DNA of 64,000 bases, from positions 1-64,000 of the forward strand of contig WYBC01000002.1 of NCBI GenBank assembly GCA_011526085.1, written 5' to 3'. The position numbers and the translations under genes were made by a program. Below, one piece after another: positions 36,996-48,004 of this stretch (position 1 is the first letter of the stretch; the number at the start of each line of letters is the position of its first letter). The notes beneath the pieces are model-generated. The model had not been told where the DNA came from and searched no databases. It saw nothing but the letters and a program-made list of their open reading frames with translations. This stretch comes from Lysobacter sp. GTDB taxonomy: Bacteria; Pseudomonadota; Gammaproteobacteria; Xanthomonadales; Xanthomonadaceae.

Positions 36996-38027
36996 ATGAA
37001 ACGCCTCCTCAAACCCCTGCTCATCGGCCTGCTCATCGCCCCGATCGTCGCCGGCGTCGCCCACGTGCGCCCGGTGCAGGCCGCCGACGGCGAACTGCTC
37101 AACGTCTCCTACGATCCCACCCGCGAGTTCTACGCCGAGGTCAACGAACGCTTCGCCGCGCAGTGGAAGCAGCAGACCGGCGAAACCCTGAAGATCCGCG
37201 CGTCGCACGGCGGCTCCGGCAAGCAGGCGCGCTCGGTGATCGACGGTCTCGAAGCCGACGTCGTGACCCTCGCGGTCGCGGTCGACATCGACGCCATCGT
37301 GCAGAACGGCAAGCTGCTGCCCGCCAACTGGCAGTCGCGGCTGCCGCACAACAGTTCGCCCTACACCTCGACGATCGTGTTCCTCGTGCGCAAGGGCAAC
37401 CCGAAGAAGATCGCCGACTGGGGCGACCTGGCGAAGCCGGGCGTCGCGGTGATCACGCCGAACCCGAAGACCTCCGGCGGCGCGCGCTGGAACTATCTCG
37501 CGGCCTGGGCGTGGGCGTCGAAGGAATACCGCGACGGCGACAAGGTCGTGGGCTTCCTCACCCGGTTGTTCAAGAACGTTCCGGTACTGGACACCGGCGC
37601 GCGCGGATCGACCACCACCTTCGTCGAGCGCGGCATCGGCGACGTGCTGATCGCGTGGGAGAACGAGGCGCTGCTCACCCTCAACCAGGCCGACACCCGC
37701 GGCAAGTTCGAGATCGTGGTGCCGAGCCTGAGCATCAAGGCCGAGCCGCCGGTGGCCTGGGTGGACAAGAACGTGGCCAGGCACGGTACCCGCAAGCAGG
37801 CCGAGGCGTATCTGCGCTTCCTCTATTCGCCTGAAGGGCAGCAACTGGCGGCGAAGCACTTCTATCGCCCGGCCGAGCCCGACAAGGTGCCGGCCGCCGC
37901 ACTCGCGCGGTTCCCGAAGGTGCCGCTGGTCACCGTCGACGCCGCGTTCGGCGGCTGGAAGAAAGCGCAGGCGGATCATTTCGCCGATGGCGCCTTCTTC
38001 GACAGCATCTACAAGGCCTCGCGATGA
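36996..38027 (+). CDS. sbp: Sulfate-binding periplasmic protein
   Basis: Periplasmic receptor of 343 aa for sulfate/thiosulfate feeding the CysTWA transporter. Signal peptide (about 1-29, PVQA), then the type II binding-protein fold with family signatures [41 protein letters not shown] (first 20: [20 protein letters not shown]) and [16 protein letters not shown]. The SGGS/TSGG loops carry the sulfate-binding serines. It starts 15 nt after the porin stop, and its own stop overlaps the cysT start (ATGA). Confidence 0.95.
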   Translation: MKRLLKPLLIGLLIAPIVAGVAHVRPVQAADGELLNVSYDPTREFYAEVNERFAAQWKQQTGETLKIRASHGGSGKQARSVIDGLEADVVTLAVAVDIDAIVQNGKLLPANWQSRLPHNSSPYTSTIVFLVRKGNPKKIADWGDLAKPGVAVITPNPKTSGGARWNYLAAWAWASKEYRDGDKVVGFLTRLFKNVPVLDTGARGSTTTFVERGIGDVLIAWENEALLTLNQADTRGKFEIVVPSLSIKAEPPVAWVDKNVARHGTRKQAEAYLRFLYSPEGQQLAAKHFYRPAEPDKVPAAALARFPKVPLVTVDAAFGGWKKAQADHFADGAFFDSIYKASR

Positions 38028-38899
38028 CCGCAGACGCCGGCACCGCGGCAACCGCGCCGCGCGCGCGAAGACTGCCGAACCCCTTGCCGGGGTTCGGCAT
38101 CAGTCTGGGCCTGGGCATGGCCTGGCTCGGCACGGTGGTGCTGTTGCCGCTGCTGGCGCTGAGCGTGCGCGCGGCCGGCCTCGGAACGGATGGCTGGCTG
38201 CGCGCGCTGCGCGACGAGCGCGTGCAGGAAGCCCTGAAACTCAGCTTCGGCGCCGCGCTGGTCGCGGCGCTGATCGCGTTGCTGGTCGGTGGTCTCATCG
38301 CCTGGGTGCTGGTGCGTTACCGCTTTCCCGGCCGGCGCCTGGTGGATGCGCTGGTGGATCTGCCGTTCGCGCTGCCGACCGCGGTCGCCGGCATCGCGCT
38401 GACCGCGATCTACTCCAAGAACGGCTGGGTCGGGCGGTTCATCGAGCCGATGGGCCTGCAGATCGCCTATACCTCGATCGGCATCGTGCTGGCGCTGGTG
38501 TTCATCGGCCTGCCGTTCGCGGTACGCACGGTGCAGCCGCTGCTCGAAACCCTGGGCCGCGAGCCGGAAGAAGCCGCGGCCTCGCTCGGCGCATCGCGCT
38601 GGACGGCGCTGCGGCGCGTGGTCTTCCCGGAATTGCTGCCGGGCCTGCTGACCGGGTTCTCGCTGGCGTTCGCGCGCGGGCTTGGCGAATACGGCTCGGT
38701 GATCTTCATCGCCGGCAACCTGCCGTACAAGACCGAGATCGCGCCGCTGCTGGTGACGATCCGTCTGGAGGAATACGACTACAACGGCGCGATCGCGATC
38801 GCCGCGCTGCTGCTGGCCGCGTCCTTCGCGTGCCTGCTCGCCATCAATGCGATCCCGCTGCTGTTCGCGCACGAGCGCAAGGGAGGCCGTCGTGGCTGA
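38024..38899 (+). CDS. cysT: Sulfate ABC transporter permease CysT
   Basis: Inner-membrane permease of 291 aa (also named CysU) with six predicted helices. The EAA loop ([21 protein letters not shown]) couples to the CysA ATPase, and [15 protein letters not shown] and [14 protein letters not shown] are typical for the sulfate/molybdate subfamily. Start ATG 38024 overlaps the sbp stop by 4 nt. The downstream cysW start lies inside its last codons, giving full translational coupling. Confidence 0.94.
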   Translation: MTADAGTAATAPRARRLPNPLPGFGISLGLGMAWLGTVVLLPLLALSVRAAGLGTDGWLRALRDERVQEALKLSFGAALVAALIALLVGGLIAWVLVRYRFPGRRLVDALVDLPFALPTAVAGIALTAIYSKNGWVGRFIEPMGLQIAYTSIGIVLALVFIGLPFAVRTVQPLLETLGREPEEAAASLGASRWTALRRVVFPELLPGLLTGFSLAFARGLGEYGSVIFIAGNLPYKTEIAPLLVTIRLEEYDYNGAIAIAALLLAASFACLLAINAIPLLFAHERKGGRRG

Positions 38900-39752
38900 G
38901 GGTGCGAAGATCGAAGACGCCGTGCGCGAGCCGGCCTGGCTGCGCTGGCTGCTGATCGCGCTCGCGGTGCTGGCGATGCTCGGTCTGGTGGTGCTGCCGC
39001 TGCTGATGGTGCTGGCCGCGGCCTTCGGCGACGGCTTCGTCGGCTGGATCAAGGCGCTGTCCGAACCGGACGCGCTGGCGGCGCTGAAACTCACCCTGTT
39101 CACGGTCGCGATCGTGCTGCCGATCAACGCCGTGTTCGGCCTGTTGATGGCGTGGGCGGTCACCCGCTTCGAATTCCGCGGCAAGCGCGTGCTGCTGTCG
39201 CTGCTGGACCTGCCGTTCGCGGTGTCGCCGGTGGTGGCCGGCCTGTGCCTGGTGCTGCTGTTCGGCACCCACGGCTGGTTCGCGGAATGGCTGGCCGGAC
39301 ACGACATCAAGATCCTGTTCGCGCGCCCCGGCATCGTGCTGGCGACGCTGTTCATCACGTTTCCGTTCGTGGTCCGCGAACTGATTCCGCTGATGCAGCA
39401 GCAGGGCGCGGACGAAGAACTGGCGGCGCGCTCGCTGGGCGCCGGCGCCTGGTCGATGTTCTTCCGGGTCACGCTGCCGAACATCCGCTGGGGCCTGCTC
39501 TACGGCGTGCTGCTGTGCGGCGCGCGCGCGATGGGCGAATTCGGCGCGGTGTCGGTGGTGTCCGGACACATCCGCGGCCTCACCAACACGCTGCCGCTGC
39601 ACATCGAAATTCTCTACAACGAGTTCGACACCACCGCGGCGTTCGCGGCCGCGTCGCTGTTGTCGGGGCTGGCGCTGGTGACGCTGGTCCTGAAGTTCTG
39701 GCTGGAATCCAAACACGGCGACGCGCTGGCCGCATCGCACAGGAAGCATTGA
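38892..39752 (+). CDS. cysW: Sulfate ABC transporter permease CysW
   Basis: Second inner-membrane permease, 286 aa, partner of CysT. Six hydrophobic helices, [19 protein letters not shown], and an EAA-type loop ([20 protein letters not shown]); [16 protein letters not shown] is the CysW signature. The GTG start at 38892 lies 8 nt inside cysT and follows AAGGGAGG; an upstream in-frame start would run deep into cysT without a ribosome site. cysA begins 1 nt after its stop. Confidence 0.93.
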   Translation: MAEGAKIEDAVREPAWLRWLLIALAVLAMLGLVVLPLLMVLAAAFGDGFVGWIKALSEPDALAALKLTLFTVAIVLPINAVFGLLMAWAVTRFEFRGKRVLLSLLDLPFAVSPVVAGLCLVLLFGTHGWFAEWLAGHDIKILFARPGIVLATLFITFPFVVRELIPLMQQQGADEELAARSLGAGAWSMFFRVTLPNIRWGLLYGVLLCGARAMGEFGAVSVVSGHIRGLTNTLPLHIEILYNEFDTTAAFAAASLLSGLALVTLVLKFWLESKHGDALAASHRKH

Positions 39753-39753
39753 C

Positions 39754-40815
<1,062 letters not shown>

Positions 40816-40853
40816 GCCTGCGAGGTCGCGCGACGCACCGGATTCCTTTTGAA

Positions 40854-41762
40854 CTAACCAGGCCCCGGTGTCGCGACCCAGCGGCCGTGCCGCCACTCGC
40901 GTTCGCCGGATGCCAGCCCCGTGGCGTCGAGCCACTCCAGGATCGAACGCACCGTCACCACCGGGTAGTCGCCGCCGAGCCGGGTCGCGACCGGGTGATC
41001 GGTGAACACCAGGTGCGCGCCGAACAGTCCGCCGACGATCCGCTGCGTGTAGGGAATGTGGATGCGGCCGGGCCTGAAACCGTGGCCGACGGCGAGCTGA
41101 TAGGCCTGCGTGCGCGTGCGCACAGGCGTCGTCGGCGGCAGCGCGGCGGCGATGTGTTCGAGCACCCACGCGGTCGAGTTCTGGTAGTTCGCGCTGCCGG
41201 GGCGCGCGATCAGGTTGTATCGCGGCGTGTACAGCGCATCGCGCGGCAGCGCGATCAGACGCGCGGCCAGACGCGTCGCGACCTCCGGCGGCAGCCAGGT
41301 GATGCGCGCGTCCTGGTTGATCAGATCGTCGGCGAAGAAATTCACCAGGCCCTGCGCATACAGGCCGGAGCCGTCGCTGCTGCAATCGTTGAGCAGATGG
41401 ACCACCGTCCAGCGGCCGTCGGGATGGTCGCGCACCGCGAATCCCGCGTGGCTGTAGCGCAGGCCGTGTTTCGACAGATCGGTGCCGACGCGCGACACCA
41501 GCGCCACCGGCGCATCGGCCGCGTCCAGCGCGTCTGCGACGGCGATTGCGGTGGCGGCCGCATCGGCGATCGCATGCGGCGGCATCGGCCGGGCGTCGCA
41601 GTCGGTGCCGGCGCGCGCCGCGGGCGCGACGGTGAGCAGCAGCGCGGTCAGCGCGGCCAGCATCAGCCCCAGCAGACCGCCCGCGATCCGCGCGCTGCGT
41701 CGGCGCTGGCAGTGTCCGGGCGGATGCCGGCAGGCCGTGCGTGGGGTCGTGCGTGGATTCAT
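40854..41762 (-). CDS. DUF2145 family exported protein
   Basis: Protein of 302 aa with a basic N-terminus and one hydrophobic stretch (about 27-50, GGLLGLMLAALTALLLTVAPAARA), probably a signal peptide or anchor. The rest is the DUF2145 domain: SRVGTDLSKHGLRYSHAGF, VVHLLNDC, GHGFRPGRIHIPYTQRIVGG and FTDHP. The conserved histidines and cysteine suggest an NlpC/P60-like (papain fold) hydrolase, but this is inference and no role is established. ATG 41762 overlaps the upstream gene's stop (ATGA), fixing the start. Two-gene operon. Confidence 0.82.
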   Translation of the reverse strand: MNPRTTPRTACRHPPGHCQRRRSARIAGGLLGLMLAALTALLLTVAPAARAGTDCDARPMPPHAIADAAATAIAVADALDAADAPVALVSRVGTDLSKHGLRYSHAGFAVRDHPDGRWTVVHLLNDCSSDGSGLYAQGLVNFFADDLINQDARITWLPPEVATRLAARLIALPRDALYTPRYNLIARPGSANYQNSTAWVLEHIAAALPPTTPVRTRTQAYQLAVGHGFRPGRIHIPYTQRIVGGLFGAHLVFTDHPVATRLGGDYPVVTVRSILEWLDATGLASGEREWRHGRWVATPGPG

Positions 41763-42211
41763 GTGTCGATCTCGCGCGAATGCACGTGCGCGCGGGCGTG
41801 TTCGTCGGCGACGAAACACAGCGCCTCGCCCGCGGCCATCAACAGCCAGCCTCCGCTGACCGCGACCGCTTCCACCGCCGTGCCGCTGGCGATCGCCAGC
41901 GATTTGGCCGCTTCCGCGGTGAGATGGACCACGAACGAGGCGCCGAGCCCCACCACGGAGACCGTCACCGCCACCGCGCCGCCGCTGACGGCGACGCCGG
42001 TGACCACGAATTTCCCGCCCGCGACCAGCGCGCCCACCACCGCCACCGGCACTTCCACCGACGCCATCACGCTCGCTTCCGAATGCCGGCCCGACGCGTC
42101 GGACTGCGCGTCCGCCGGCGGCACCAGCAGGCAGGCGAGGGCGACGGTGAGCGCGGCGAAGCGGAAGGACAGGCGGGAGGGAGAAGCGGGCATCGATGGC
42201 GTCGGCGACAT
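41759..42211 (-). CDS. Small exported hypothetical protein, partner of DUF2145
   Basis: Protein of 150 aa, not recognised. Signal peptide (about 1-38, ending P-P-A-D-A-Q), then a Gly/Ala/Val-rich low-complexity body with alternating hydrophobic stretches (VPVAVVGALVAGG, VAVSGGAVAVTVSVVGLGA) that could be membrane-inserting or amyloid-like, and a His-rich tail (DEHARAHVHSREIDT). Start could also be the ATG at 42193. It is translationally coupled to the DUF2145 gene and divergent from an HTH regulator 126 bp away. Confidence 0.7.
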   Translation of the reverse strand: MSPTPSMPASPSRLSFRFAALTVALACLLVPPADAQSDASGRHSEASVMASVEVPVAVVGALVAGGKFVVTGVAVSGGAVAVTVSVVGLGASFVVHLTAEAAKSLAIASGTAVEAVAVSGGWLLMAAGEALCFVADEHARAHVHSREIDT

Positions 42212-42337
42212 GGCGTGGACTCGGTGGGCGATGGCTCGCGGGGCTGCGGCGAAGAGACACCCGCGACGGCCGGCGTTGCAATCCACGTCGACCGAGTGTA
42301 GATAACGGGCATCCTCCGGTATTGGAAAAATAGACCC

Positions 42338-43084
42338 ATGGCCGTTTCCGTCGAACTGATCGATGCGCTCAAACGCCTGCTGCGCGGTCAGGGAGTGACC
42401 TATCGCGAGCTGGCGGCGCGGCTGAAGATGAGCGAGGCCGCGGTGAAGCGGATGTTCTCGCTGCGCGCGATGAGCCTGCAGCGGCTGGAGCAGATCTGCG
42501 ACGTGCTGGATGTCGGCCTCTCGGAGCTGGCCGCCGAGGCTTCGCGCGGCCGCGAGAGCATGGCCGCACTCACCGAGGCGCAGGAAAAGGCGCTGGTGTC
42601 CGAGCCGGCGCTGCTGCTGGCGCTGTTCCTCAGTCTCAATCGCTGGCGCCAGCAGGACGTGCTGGCGCAGTTCGCCTTCACCGAGGCGCAGTGGACCGGA
42701 TTGCTGGTGAAGCTCGATCGCCTGGGCATCATCGAACTGTTGCCCGGCAATCGCGCGCGCGCGCTCACCGCGCGCAACTTCCGCTGGCGGCGCGGCGGAC
42801 CGATGGAACGTTACTTCCGCGAAAAACTGCTCACCGATTATTTCGCCGACGCCTTCGACGGCGAACAGGACGGCCTGTTCCTGCTCAGCGGCAGCCTCAG
42901 CGTCGACGGCGTGCGCCAGATGCGCCAGCGCCTGGAGGACGTGGTGCGAGAGTTCGACGCGCTGCTGATCCGCGATGCGACCCTGTCGCCGAAGGAACGC
43001 ATCGGCATGAGTCTCGTGCTCGCGCAGAAACCGTGGCTGCTGCAACTGTTCCAGGGCTATCGGCGGGCTTTGGACAAGAGTTGA
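42338..43084 (+). CDS. XRE/Cro-type HTH transcriptional regulator
   Basis: DNA-binding protein of 248 aa. N-terminal HTH (about 8-62, [37 protein letters not shown]) and a C-terminal domain of unknown type with a second winged-helix-like part ([24 protein letters not shown]). It is encoded divergently from the DUF2145 pair, so it may regulate that pair. The ATG at 42338 follows an AT-rich patch (ATTGGAAAAATAGACC). Confidence 0.83.
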   Translation: MAVSVELIDALKRLLRGQGVTYRELAARLKMSEAAVKRMFSLRAMSLQRLEQICDVLDVGLSELAAEASRGRESMAALTEAQEKALVSEPALLLALFLSLNRWRQQDVLAQFAFTEAQWTGLLVKLDRLGIIELLPGNRARALTARNFRWRRGGPMERYFREKLLTDYFADAFDGEQDGLFLLSGSLSVDGVRQMRQRLEDVVREFDALLIRDATLSPKERIGMSLVLAQKPWLLQLFQGYRRALDKS

Positions 43085-43270
43085 TGCCTGCGATGCGCGG
43101 CATCGATGCGCGTTGCATGCATACGGTGCCGCATGTCGATACAAACGCCTGCGTACGTTGTCTGCATACTGCGGCGAATGGTCGAAACCACTTGAAAACA
43201 AGGTGGTTCCATACGCATGCGAATGCGGAGATCGACCTTTCGCGTTCACGGTCGACGATGTTTTTCAGGC

Positions 43271-43276
43271 GATAAT
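43271..43276 (+). promoter_or_regulatory. Candidate -10 box of fabAB
   Basis: GATAAT lies 29 nt before the fabA ATG, a 5/6 match to the -10 consensus in a T-rich patch. No good -35 is seen at 16-18 nt. Confidence 0.35.
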
Positions 43277-43305
43277 CGCCGCCTCCGTCGTCTTGGGCGT
43301 TCCGC

Positions 43306-43821
43306 ATGTCGCTGCCTGCTTCGTTCGATCATTCGCAATTGCTCGTCTGCGCCCATGGCGCGATGTTCGGCCCCGGGAACGCGCGTTTGCCCGCGCCGCC
43401 GATGCTGATGTTCGATCGCATCACCCATGTCGACGACACCGGCGGCGCATACGGCAAGGGCCAGCTGGTGGCGGAACTGGAGATCCGCCCGGACCTGTGG
43501 TTCTTCGATTGCCACTTCGAGAGCGATCCGGTGATGCCCGGGTGTCTCGGTCTGGACGCGATGTGGCAACTCGCGGGTTTCTTCCTGCCCTGGTTGGGCG
43601 AACCGGGCCGCGGGCGCGCGCTCGGCGTCGGCCAGGTCAAATTCAGCGGCCAGGTGTTGCCGACCGCGAAGCTCGTGCGCTACGAAATCGACGTGCGCCG
43701 GGTGATGCGCGGCAAGCTCGCGCTGGTGATCGCGGACGGCCGCACCTACGTCGACGATCGTTTGATCTACGAAGCCGAGAATCTGCGCGTGGGCCTGTTC
43801 CGCTCGACGGAGGGCTTCTGA
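43306..43821 (+). CDS. fabA: 3-hydroxydecanoyl-ACP dehydratase/isomerase FabA
   Basis: Cytosolic hot-dog-fold enzyme of 171 aa (EC 4.2.1.59, 5.3.3.14). It dehydrates 3-hydroxyacyl-ACP and isomerises trans-2- to cis-3-decenoyl-ACP, the branch point to unsaturated fatty acids. Catalytic H70 ([19 protein letters not shown]) and D84 fall at the same numbers as in E. coli FabA. Its TGA stop shares one base with the fabB ATG, giving the classical coupled fabA-fabB pair. Confidence 0.97.
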   Translation: MSLPASFDHSQLLVCAHGAMFGPGNARLPAPPMLMFDRITHVDDTGGAYGKGQLVAELEIRPDLWFFDCHFESDPVMPGCLGLDAMWQLAGFFLPWLGEPGRGRALGVGQVKFSGQVLPTAKLVRYEIDVRRVMRGKLALVIADGRTYVDDRLIYEAENLRVGLFRSTEGF

Positions 43822-45047
43822 TGCGCCGCGTCGTCGTCACCGGCTTCGGCCTCGTCTCGCCCATCGGCAACGATGCGCAGACCGTCTCCGACGCGCTGCG
43901 CAACGGCACCAGCGGCGTGTCCGCGGTGCCCGAATACGCCGAGAAAGGCTTCCGCAGCCAGGTCGCGGGTGTCCCGCGGATCGATCTGGAAGCGATGGTG
44001 GATCGCAAGCTGAAGCGCTTCATGGGCGATGCCGCGGCCTACGCCTACGTGTCGATGCGCGACGCCATCGCCGACGCCGGGCTGGACGACGCGCAGGTGC
44101 GCAGCCCGCGCACCGGCGTGATCGCCGGCTCGGGCGGTGCCTCGGCGCAGTGGCAGATCGAGACCGGCGATCTCATGCGCAACAAGGGTGCGCGCAAGGT
44201 CGGCGCATTCATGGTGCCGCGCACGATGTGCTCGACGGTGTCGGCCTCGCTGGCGACGGCGTTCGGCATCCAGGGCGTGAGCTATTCGATCTCCGCCGCC
44301 TGCGCGACCTCCGCGCACTGCATCGGCGCCGCGGCCGATCTCATCCGCTACGGCGCGCAGGACATCGTCATCGCCGGCGGCGGCGAAGAACTGCACTGGG
44401 GCATGTCGGTGCAGTTCGACGGCATGGGCGCGCTGTCCAGCGCATGGAACGACACGCCGGAGCGCGCCTCGCGCCCGTACGACGAAGGCCGCGACGGCTT
44501 CGTGATCGGCGCCGGCGGCGGCATGCTGGTGCTGGAGGATTACGATCACGCGGTCGCGCGCGGCGCACGCATCCACGCCGAACTCGTCGGCTACGGCGTG
44601 ACCTCCGACGGCGCCGACATGGTCGCGCCCACCGGCGAAGGCGCGGTGCGCTGCATGCGCATGGCGCTGGCGGGATTCGCGGCCGATGGCGCGCCGGTCG
44701 GGGAGATCGATTACCTCAACACCCACGGCACCGCGACGCCGCTGGGCGACATCGTCGAATTGAAGGCGGTGCGCGAAGTCTTCGGCGACGCGATACCGCC
44801 GCTGTCGTCGACCAAGGGTTTGACCGGGCATTCGCTCGGCGCGGCCAGCGTGCACGAAGCGATCTACAGCCTGCTGATGCTGCGCGATGGTTTCATGGCG
44901 GCATCGGCGAACATCGACACCCTCGACCCGCGCGTCGGCGACGCCCCGATCCTGCGCGAAACCCGCGAGGCGCCGCTGCGCACGGTGATGTCGAACAGCT
45001 TCGGCTTCGGCGGCACCAATGCCGCGCTGGTGTTCAGGGCGGTGTGA
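43821..45047 (+). CDS. fabB: 3-oxoacyl-ACP synthase I FabB
   Basis: Condensing enzyme of 408 aa (EC 2.3.1.41) that elongates the cis-3-decenoyl-ACP made by FabA. Thiolase fold with nucleophile C161 ([10 protein letters not shown]) and catalytic histidines H302 ([11 protein letters not shown]) and H337 ([11 protein letters not shown]). [11 protein letters not shown] closes the active site. The start overlaps the fabA stop (TGATG). Length and motifs are standard. A decayed copy of part of its 3' end seems to lie 90 bp downstream. Confidence 0.97.
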   Translation: MRRVVVTGFGLVSPIGNDAQTVSDALRNGTSGVSAVPEYAEKGFRSQVAGVPRIDLEAMVDRKLKRFMGDAAAYAYVSMRDAIADAGLDDAQVRSPRTGVIAGSGGASAQWQIETGDLMRNKGARKVGAFMVPRTMCSTVSASLATAFGIQGVSYSISAACATSAHCIGAAADLIRYGAQDIVIAGGGEELHWGMSVQFDGMGALSSAWNDTPERASRPYDEGRDGFVIGAGGGMLVLEDYDHAVARGARIHAELVGYGVTSDGADMVAPTGEGAVRCMRMALAGFAADGAPVGEIDYLNTHGTATPLGDIVELKAVREVFGDAIPPLSSTKGLTGHSLGAASVHEAIYSLLMLRDGFMAASANIDTLDPRVGDAPILRETREAPLRTVMSNSFGFGGTNAALVFRAV

Positions 45048-45409
45048 GGCTCGACCGTCATCGGGTGCGCTTCAGCGCGTCGATGGGTTCGCATGGATCG
45101 AACACGGTGCGCTGAAGCGCACCCCATGCGCTCCGCGAGGTTTCATGGCGCCTCGCGAACATCGACATCCTCGACCGCACGTCGGCGCGTCACGCGCGGC
45201 GCGCGCGTCGTGCCGATTGCACGATGCCAAGCAAAAAGACGGCATCGCATGCGATCCCCGCGGCGACACGTCGCGAATCGCCGTCCAAACTGAATTCCAC
45301 CTTGCCCGCAGTCGTCCGATGCAGGCCGCTGCGCGGACCGCCGCGTTTTCGCCATTACCGTGATCGCACGCAGCGAAAGGCTGCGCGACGCGTTTGCATG
45401 GAGAACGAC
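45048..45409. other. Intergenic region fabB-catalase with fabB remnant
   Basis: About 360 bp. It has a strong hairpin (45063-45124), a stretch at 45138-45189 similar to fabB 44889-44941, and no supported gene. Confidence 0.5.
45063..45124 (+). terminator. Long hairpin after fabB
   Basis: Perfect 16-bp inverted repeat GGGTGCGCTTCAGCGC (45063-45078) / GCGCTGAAGCGCACCC (45109-45124) with a 30-nt loop, 15 nt after the stop. No T-run, so it may be an extragenic repeat rather than an intrinsic terminator. Confidence 0.5.
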
Positions 45410-47536
45410 ATGGCGACTGCGAAGAAATCGACAGCGGCAAAAGACGGTGCCGGCAAGGCCGGCAACAGAACAGGCACGGCGCGAATGCCCGGTGACGCGG
45501 TCGGCAACGGCGGCGAGATCCAGCAGCAGGCCGGCGGCGCGCATCCGGTGCTCACCACCGCGCAGGGCATCGCGATCGCCGACAACCAGAATTCTCTGAC
45601 CCCGACCCCGCGCGGTCCGACGCTGCTGGAAGATTTCATTCTTCGCGAGAAGATCACCCATTTCGATCACGAGCGCATCCCGGAGCGGATCGTGCATGCG
45701 CGCGGCAGCGCGGCGCACGGTTACTTCGAACTGACGCGTTCGCTGCAGCGCCAGACCACCGCGGCGATCCTCACCCGCACGGGCGTCAGGACGCCGGTGT
45801 TCGCCCGGTTCTCGACGGTCGCCGGCGGCGCCGGCTCGGTCGATACGCCGCGCGATGTCCGCGGCTTCGCGGTGAAGTTCTACACCGTGGAAGGCAACTG
45901 GGACCTGGTCGGCAACAACATCCCGGTGTTCTTCATCCAGGACGCGATGAAATTCCCCGATCTCATCCATGCGGTCAAGATGGAGCCAGATCGCGGCTTC
46001 CCGCAGGCCGGAAGTGCGCACGACACCTTCTGGGATTTCGTGTCGCTGATGCCCGAGAGCATGCACATGATCATGTGGGCGATGAGCGACCGCACGATTC
46101 CGCGCAGTCTGCGGACGATGGAAGGCTTCGGCATCCACAGTTTCCGCCTGCTGAACGCCGAGGGTCGCAGCACCTTCGCCAAATTCCACTGGCGGCCGAC
46201 GCTGGGGATCCAGTCGACGGTGTGGGACGAGGCGGTCAAGCTGCAGTCTGCCGACAACGATTTCCATCGACGCGATCTGTGGGAAGCGATCGACGCCGGT
46301 CAATTTCCGTCGTGGGAACTGGCGGTGCAACTGTTCACCGAGGAGGACGCCGCGGCGTTTCCCTTCGATCATCTCGATCCCACCAAGCTGATCCCCGAAG
46401 AACTGGTGCCGCTGCAGGTGATCGGGCGCATGGTGCTCGACCGCAACGTCGACAATCTGTTCGCGGAAACCGAACAGGTGGCGTTCTGTCCGGCGAACGT
46501 CGTGCCGGGCATCGACTTCAGCAACGACCCGCTGCTGCAGGGGCGGCTGCATTCCTACCTCGATACCCAGCTGTCGCGATTGGGCGGGCCGAATTTCCAT
46601 CAGATCCCGATCAATGCCCCGAAATGTCCGTTCGCGAATCACCAGCGCGACGGACACATGCAGATGGCGGTGCCGAAGGGACGGGTGGCCTACGAGCCGT
46701 CCAGCCTGGATCCGGAATCGCCGCGCGCGAGTCGTGAAAGCGGCTTCCGCCACTTAGCCGAGACGCCCGACGACGGCGCGAAGGGCCGCGTCCGGCCCGA
46801 GAGTTTCGCCGACCACTACAGCCAGGCGCGGATGTTCTTCCGCAGCCAGAGCGCGCTGGAACAGGCCCACATGGCCTCGGCGCTCGTGTTCGAGCTGTCG
46901 AAAGTGGCGACTGCGCACGTGCGCGCGAGCGTCGTCGGCCATCTGCGCAATATCGACGAAACACTCGCCGCGCGGGTCGCCGATGGCCTGGGCATGGAGA
47001 CCTTGCCGGATGCGCCGGCACCGGCGGCGCCGGTCCGGGATTTCGAGCCCTCGCCGGCGCTGCGGATCATCGATCGCATGCGCGACACGCTGGAAGGACG
47101 CTGCATCGGCATCCTGGTCGCCGACGGCTCCAACGCCAAGTCGATCGATGCGATCCGCTCGGCGGCGATCAAGGCCGGCGCGCGGGTCAAGATCGTCGCG
47201 CCGAAGCTGTCGGTGCTGTTGGCGAACGGGAAGCGGCTGGATGCGGACGGCCAACTGGCGGGTACCTCGTCGACCGTGTTCGATGCGGTCGCCAGCGTGC
47301 TCGATCCGGCGCAGGCGGAAGCGTTGGCGAAAGACAGCGCCGCGACCGACTGGTTCCGCGATGCGTTCGGCCATCTCAAGGCGATCGCGGCCTGCAAGGG
47401 CACGCACATCATCCTCAAGGCCGCCGGGATCAAGCCCGATGCGGGCGTGGTGCCGCCCGAAGACGTCGATGCATTCCTCGCGCTCGCGCGCACGCGTCAG
47501 TGGGCGCGGGAGCCGAAGATCCGCATGTTGGCCTGA
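45410..47536 (+). CDS. katE: Large-subunit (clade 2, HPII-type) catalase
   Basis: Cytosolic haem catalase of 708 aa (EC 1.11.1.6) that removes hydrogen peroxide. Haem domain: [11 protein letters not shown] with the distal histidine, distal Asn in [10 protein letters not shown], and the proximal tyrosine expected in the region after PNFHQIPIN. Family hallmarks [19 protein letters not shown] and [16 protein letters not shown] are present. The C-terminal ~150 residues are the flavodoxin/DJ-1-like domain of large catalases ([19 protein letters not shown]). GGAGA 5 nt before ATG 45410 supports that start; an ATG four codons earlier (45398) is the alternative. The gene stands alone, and no OxyR site was identified. 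Confidence 0.95.
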   Translation: MATAKKSTAAKDGAGKAGNRTGTARMPGDAVGNGGEIQQQAGGAHPVLTTAQGIAIADNQNSLTPTPRGPTLLEDFILREKITHFDHERIPERIVHARGSAAHGYFELTRSLQRQTTAAILTRTGVRTPVFARFSTVAGGAGSVDTPRDVRGFAVKFYTVEGNWDLVGNNIPVFFIQDAMKFPDLIHAVKMEPDRGFPQAGSAHDTFWDFVSLMPESMHMIMWAMSDRTIPRSLRTMEGFGIHSFRLLNAEGRSTFAKFHWRPTLGIQSTVWDEAVKLQSADNDFHRRDLWEAIDAGQFPSWELAVQLFTEEDAAAFPFDHLDPTKLIPEELVPLQVIGRMVLDRNVDNLFAETEQVAFCPANVVPGIDFSNDPLLQGRLHSYLDTQLSRLGGPNFHQIPINAPKCPFANHQRDGHMQMAVPKGRVAYEPSSLDPESPRASRESGFRHLAETPDDGAKGRVRPESFADHYSQARMFFRSQSALEQAHMASALVFELSKVATAHVRASVVGHLRNIDETLAARVADGLGMETLPDAPAPAAPVRDFEPSPALRIIDRMRDTLEGRCIGILVADGSNAKSIDAIRSAAIKAGARVKIVAPKLSVLLANGKRLDADGQLAGTSSTVFDAVASVLDPAQAEALAKDSAATDWFRDAFGHLKAIAACKGTHIILKAAGIKPDAGVVPPEDVDAFLALARTRQWAREPKIRMLA

Positions 47537-47560
47537 TGCACGGTGTCTGTCTGGAAATCG

Positions 47561-47584
47561 GTAGGCTGGGTCGCTGACCCAGCC
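47561..47584. repeat. GTAG-type REP stem-loop
   Basis: GTAG followed by the perfect stem GGCTGGGTC-GCT-GACCCAGCC, 24 nt after the catalase stop. It has the GTAG head and hairpin of xanthomonad REPs but a different stem from those at 30502 and 47901. Confidence 0.65.
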
Positions 47585-47663
47585 TGCGAAACTATGAACT
47601 CGCGCTCGCAGGTGGCTGATGGTGCTTGTGAAAAGCCCGGAATCTTTTCCGCGCTGGTGCGCG

Positions 47664-47802
47664 GGTCACTTTCTTTAGCGTAAAGAAAGTGACCAAAGAA
47701 AGCTTTTCAGATCCAGATCAAATCTGCCGTCGGAGTCTTGGCCGGGATTTTTCGACAAGACATCCCTGTCTTGTCGAAAAACGACGGACCTCCTGTCCGT
47801 CG
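47664..47802. repeat. Cluster of three perfect hairpins
   Basis: Three separate inverted repeats in 139 bp: 47664-47694 (14-bp arms, GGTCACTTTCTTTA), 47748-47781 (15-bp arms, TTTTTCGACAAGACA) and 47782-47802 (8-bp arms, CGACGGAC). No gene is present. Together with the REPs on both sides they form a block of extragenic repeats. Confidence 0.75.
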
Positions 47803-47900
47803 CCCTCCGGGTCTCCCATTGCGGGAAGATGCGCCGGGTCGGCAATCTCGTCGTAACGAATCGGTAGGCGATAAAGCCAAGTTGGTGCCTGGGTCAGCGC

Positions 47901-48004
47901 GTAGCCCGGGTAGAGCGCAGCGAAACCCGGGGTTTTTCAAGATTCATGGAACTGCCGTTTTCAGGCAAAAATCCCCGGGTTTCGCTGCGCTCTACCCGGG
48001 CTAC
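47901..48004. repeat. REPIN-like inverted pair of GTAG repeats
   Basis: Perfect 32-bp inverted repeat: arms 47901-47932 and 47973-48004, each starting GTAGCCCGGGTAGAGCGCAG on its own strand, separated by 40 nt. Each arm can also fold on itself (CCCGGGT / ACCCGGG). The GTAG head of the right arm provides the TAG stop codon of the ppk2 gene. Confidence 0.85.
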
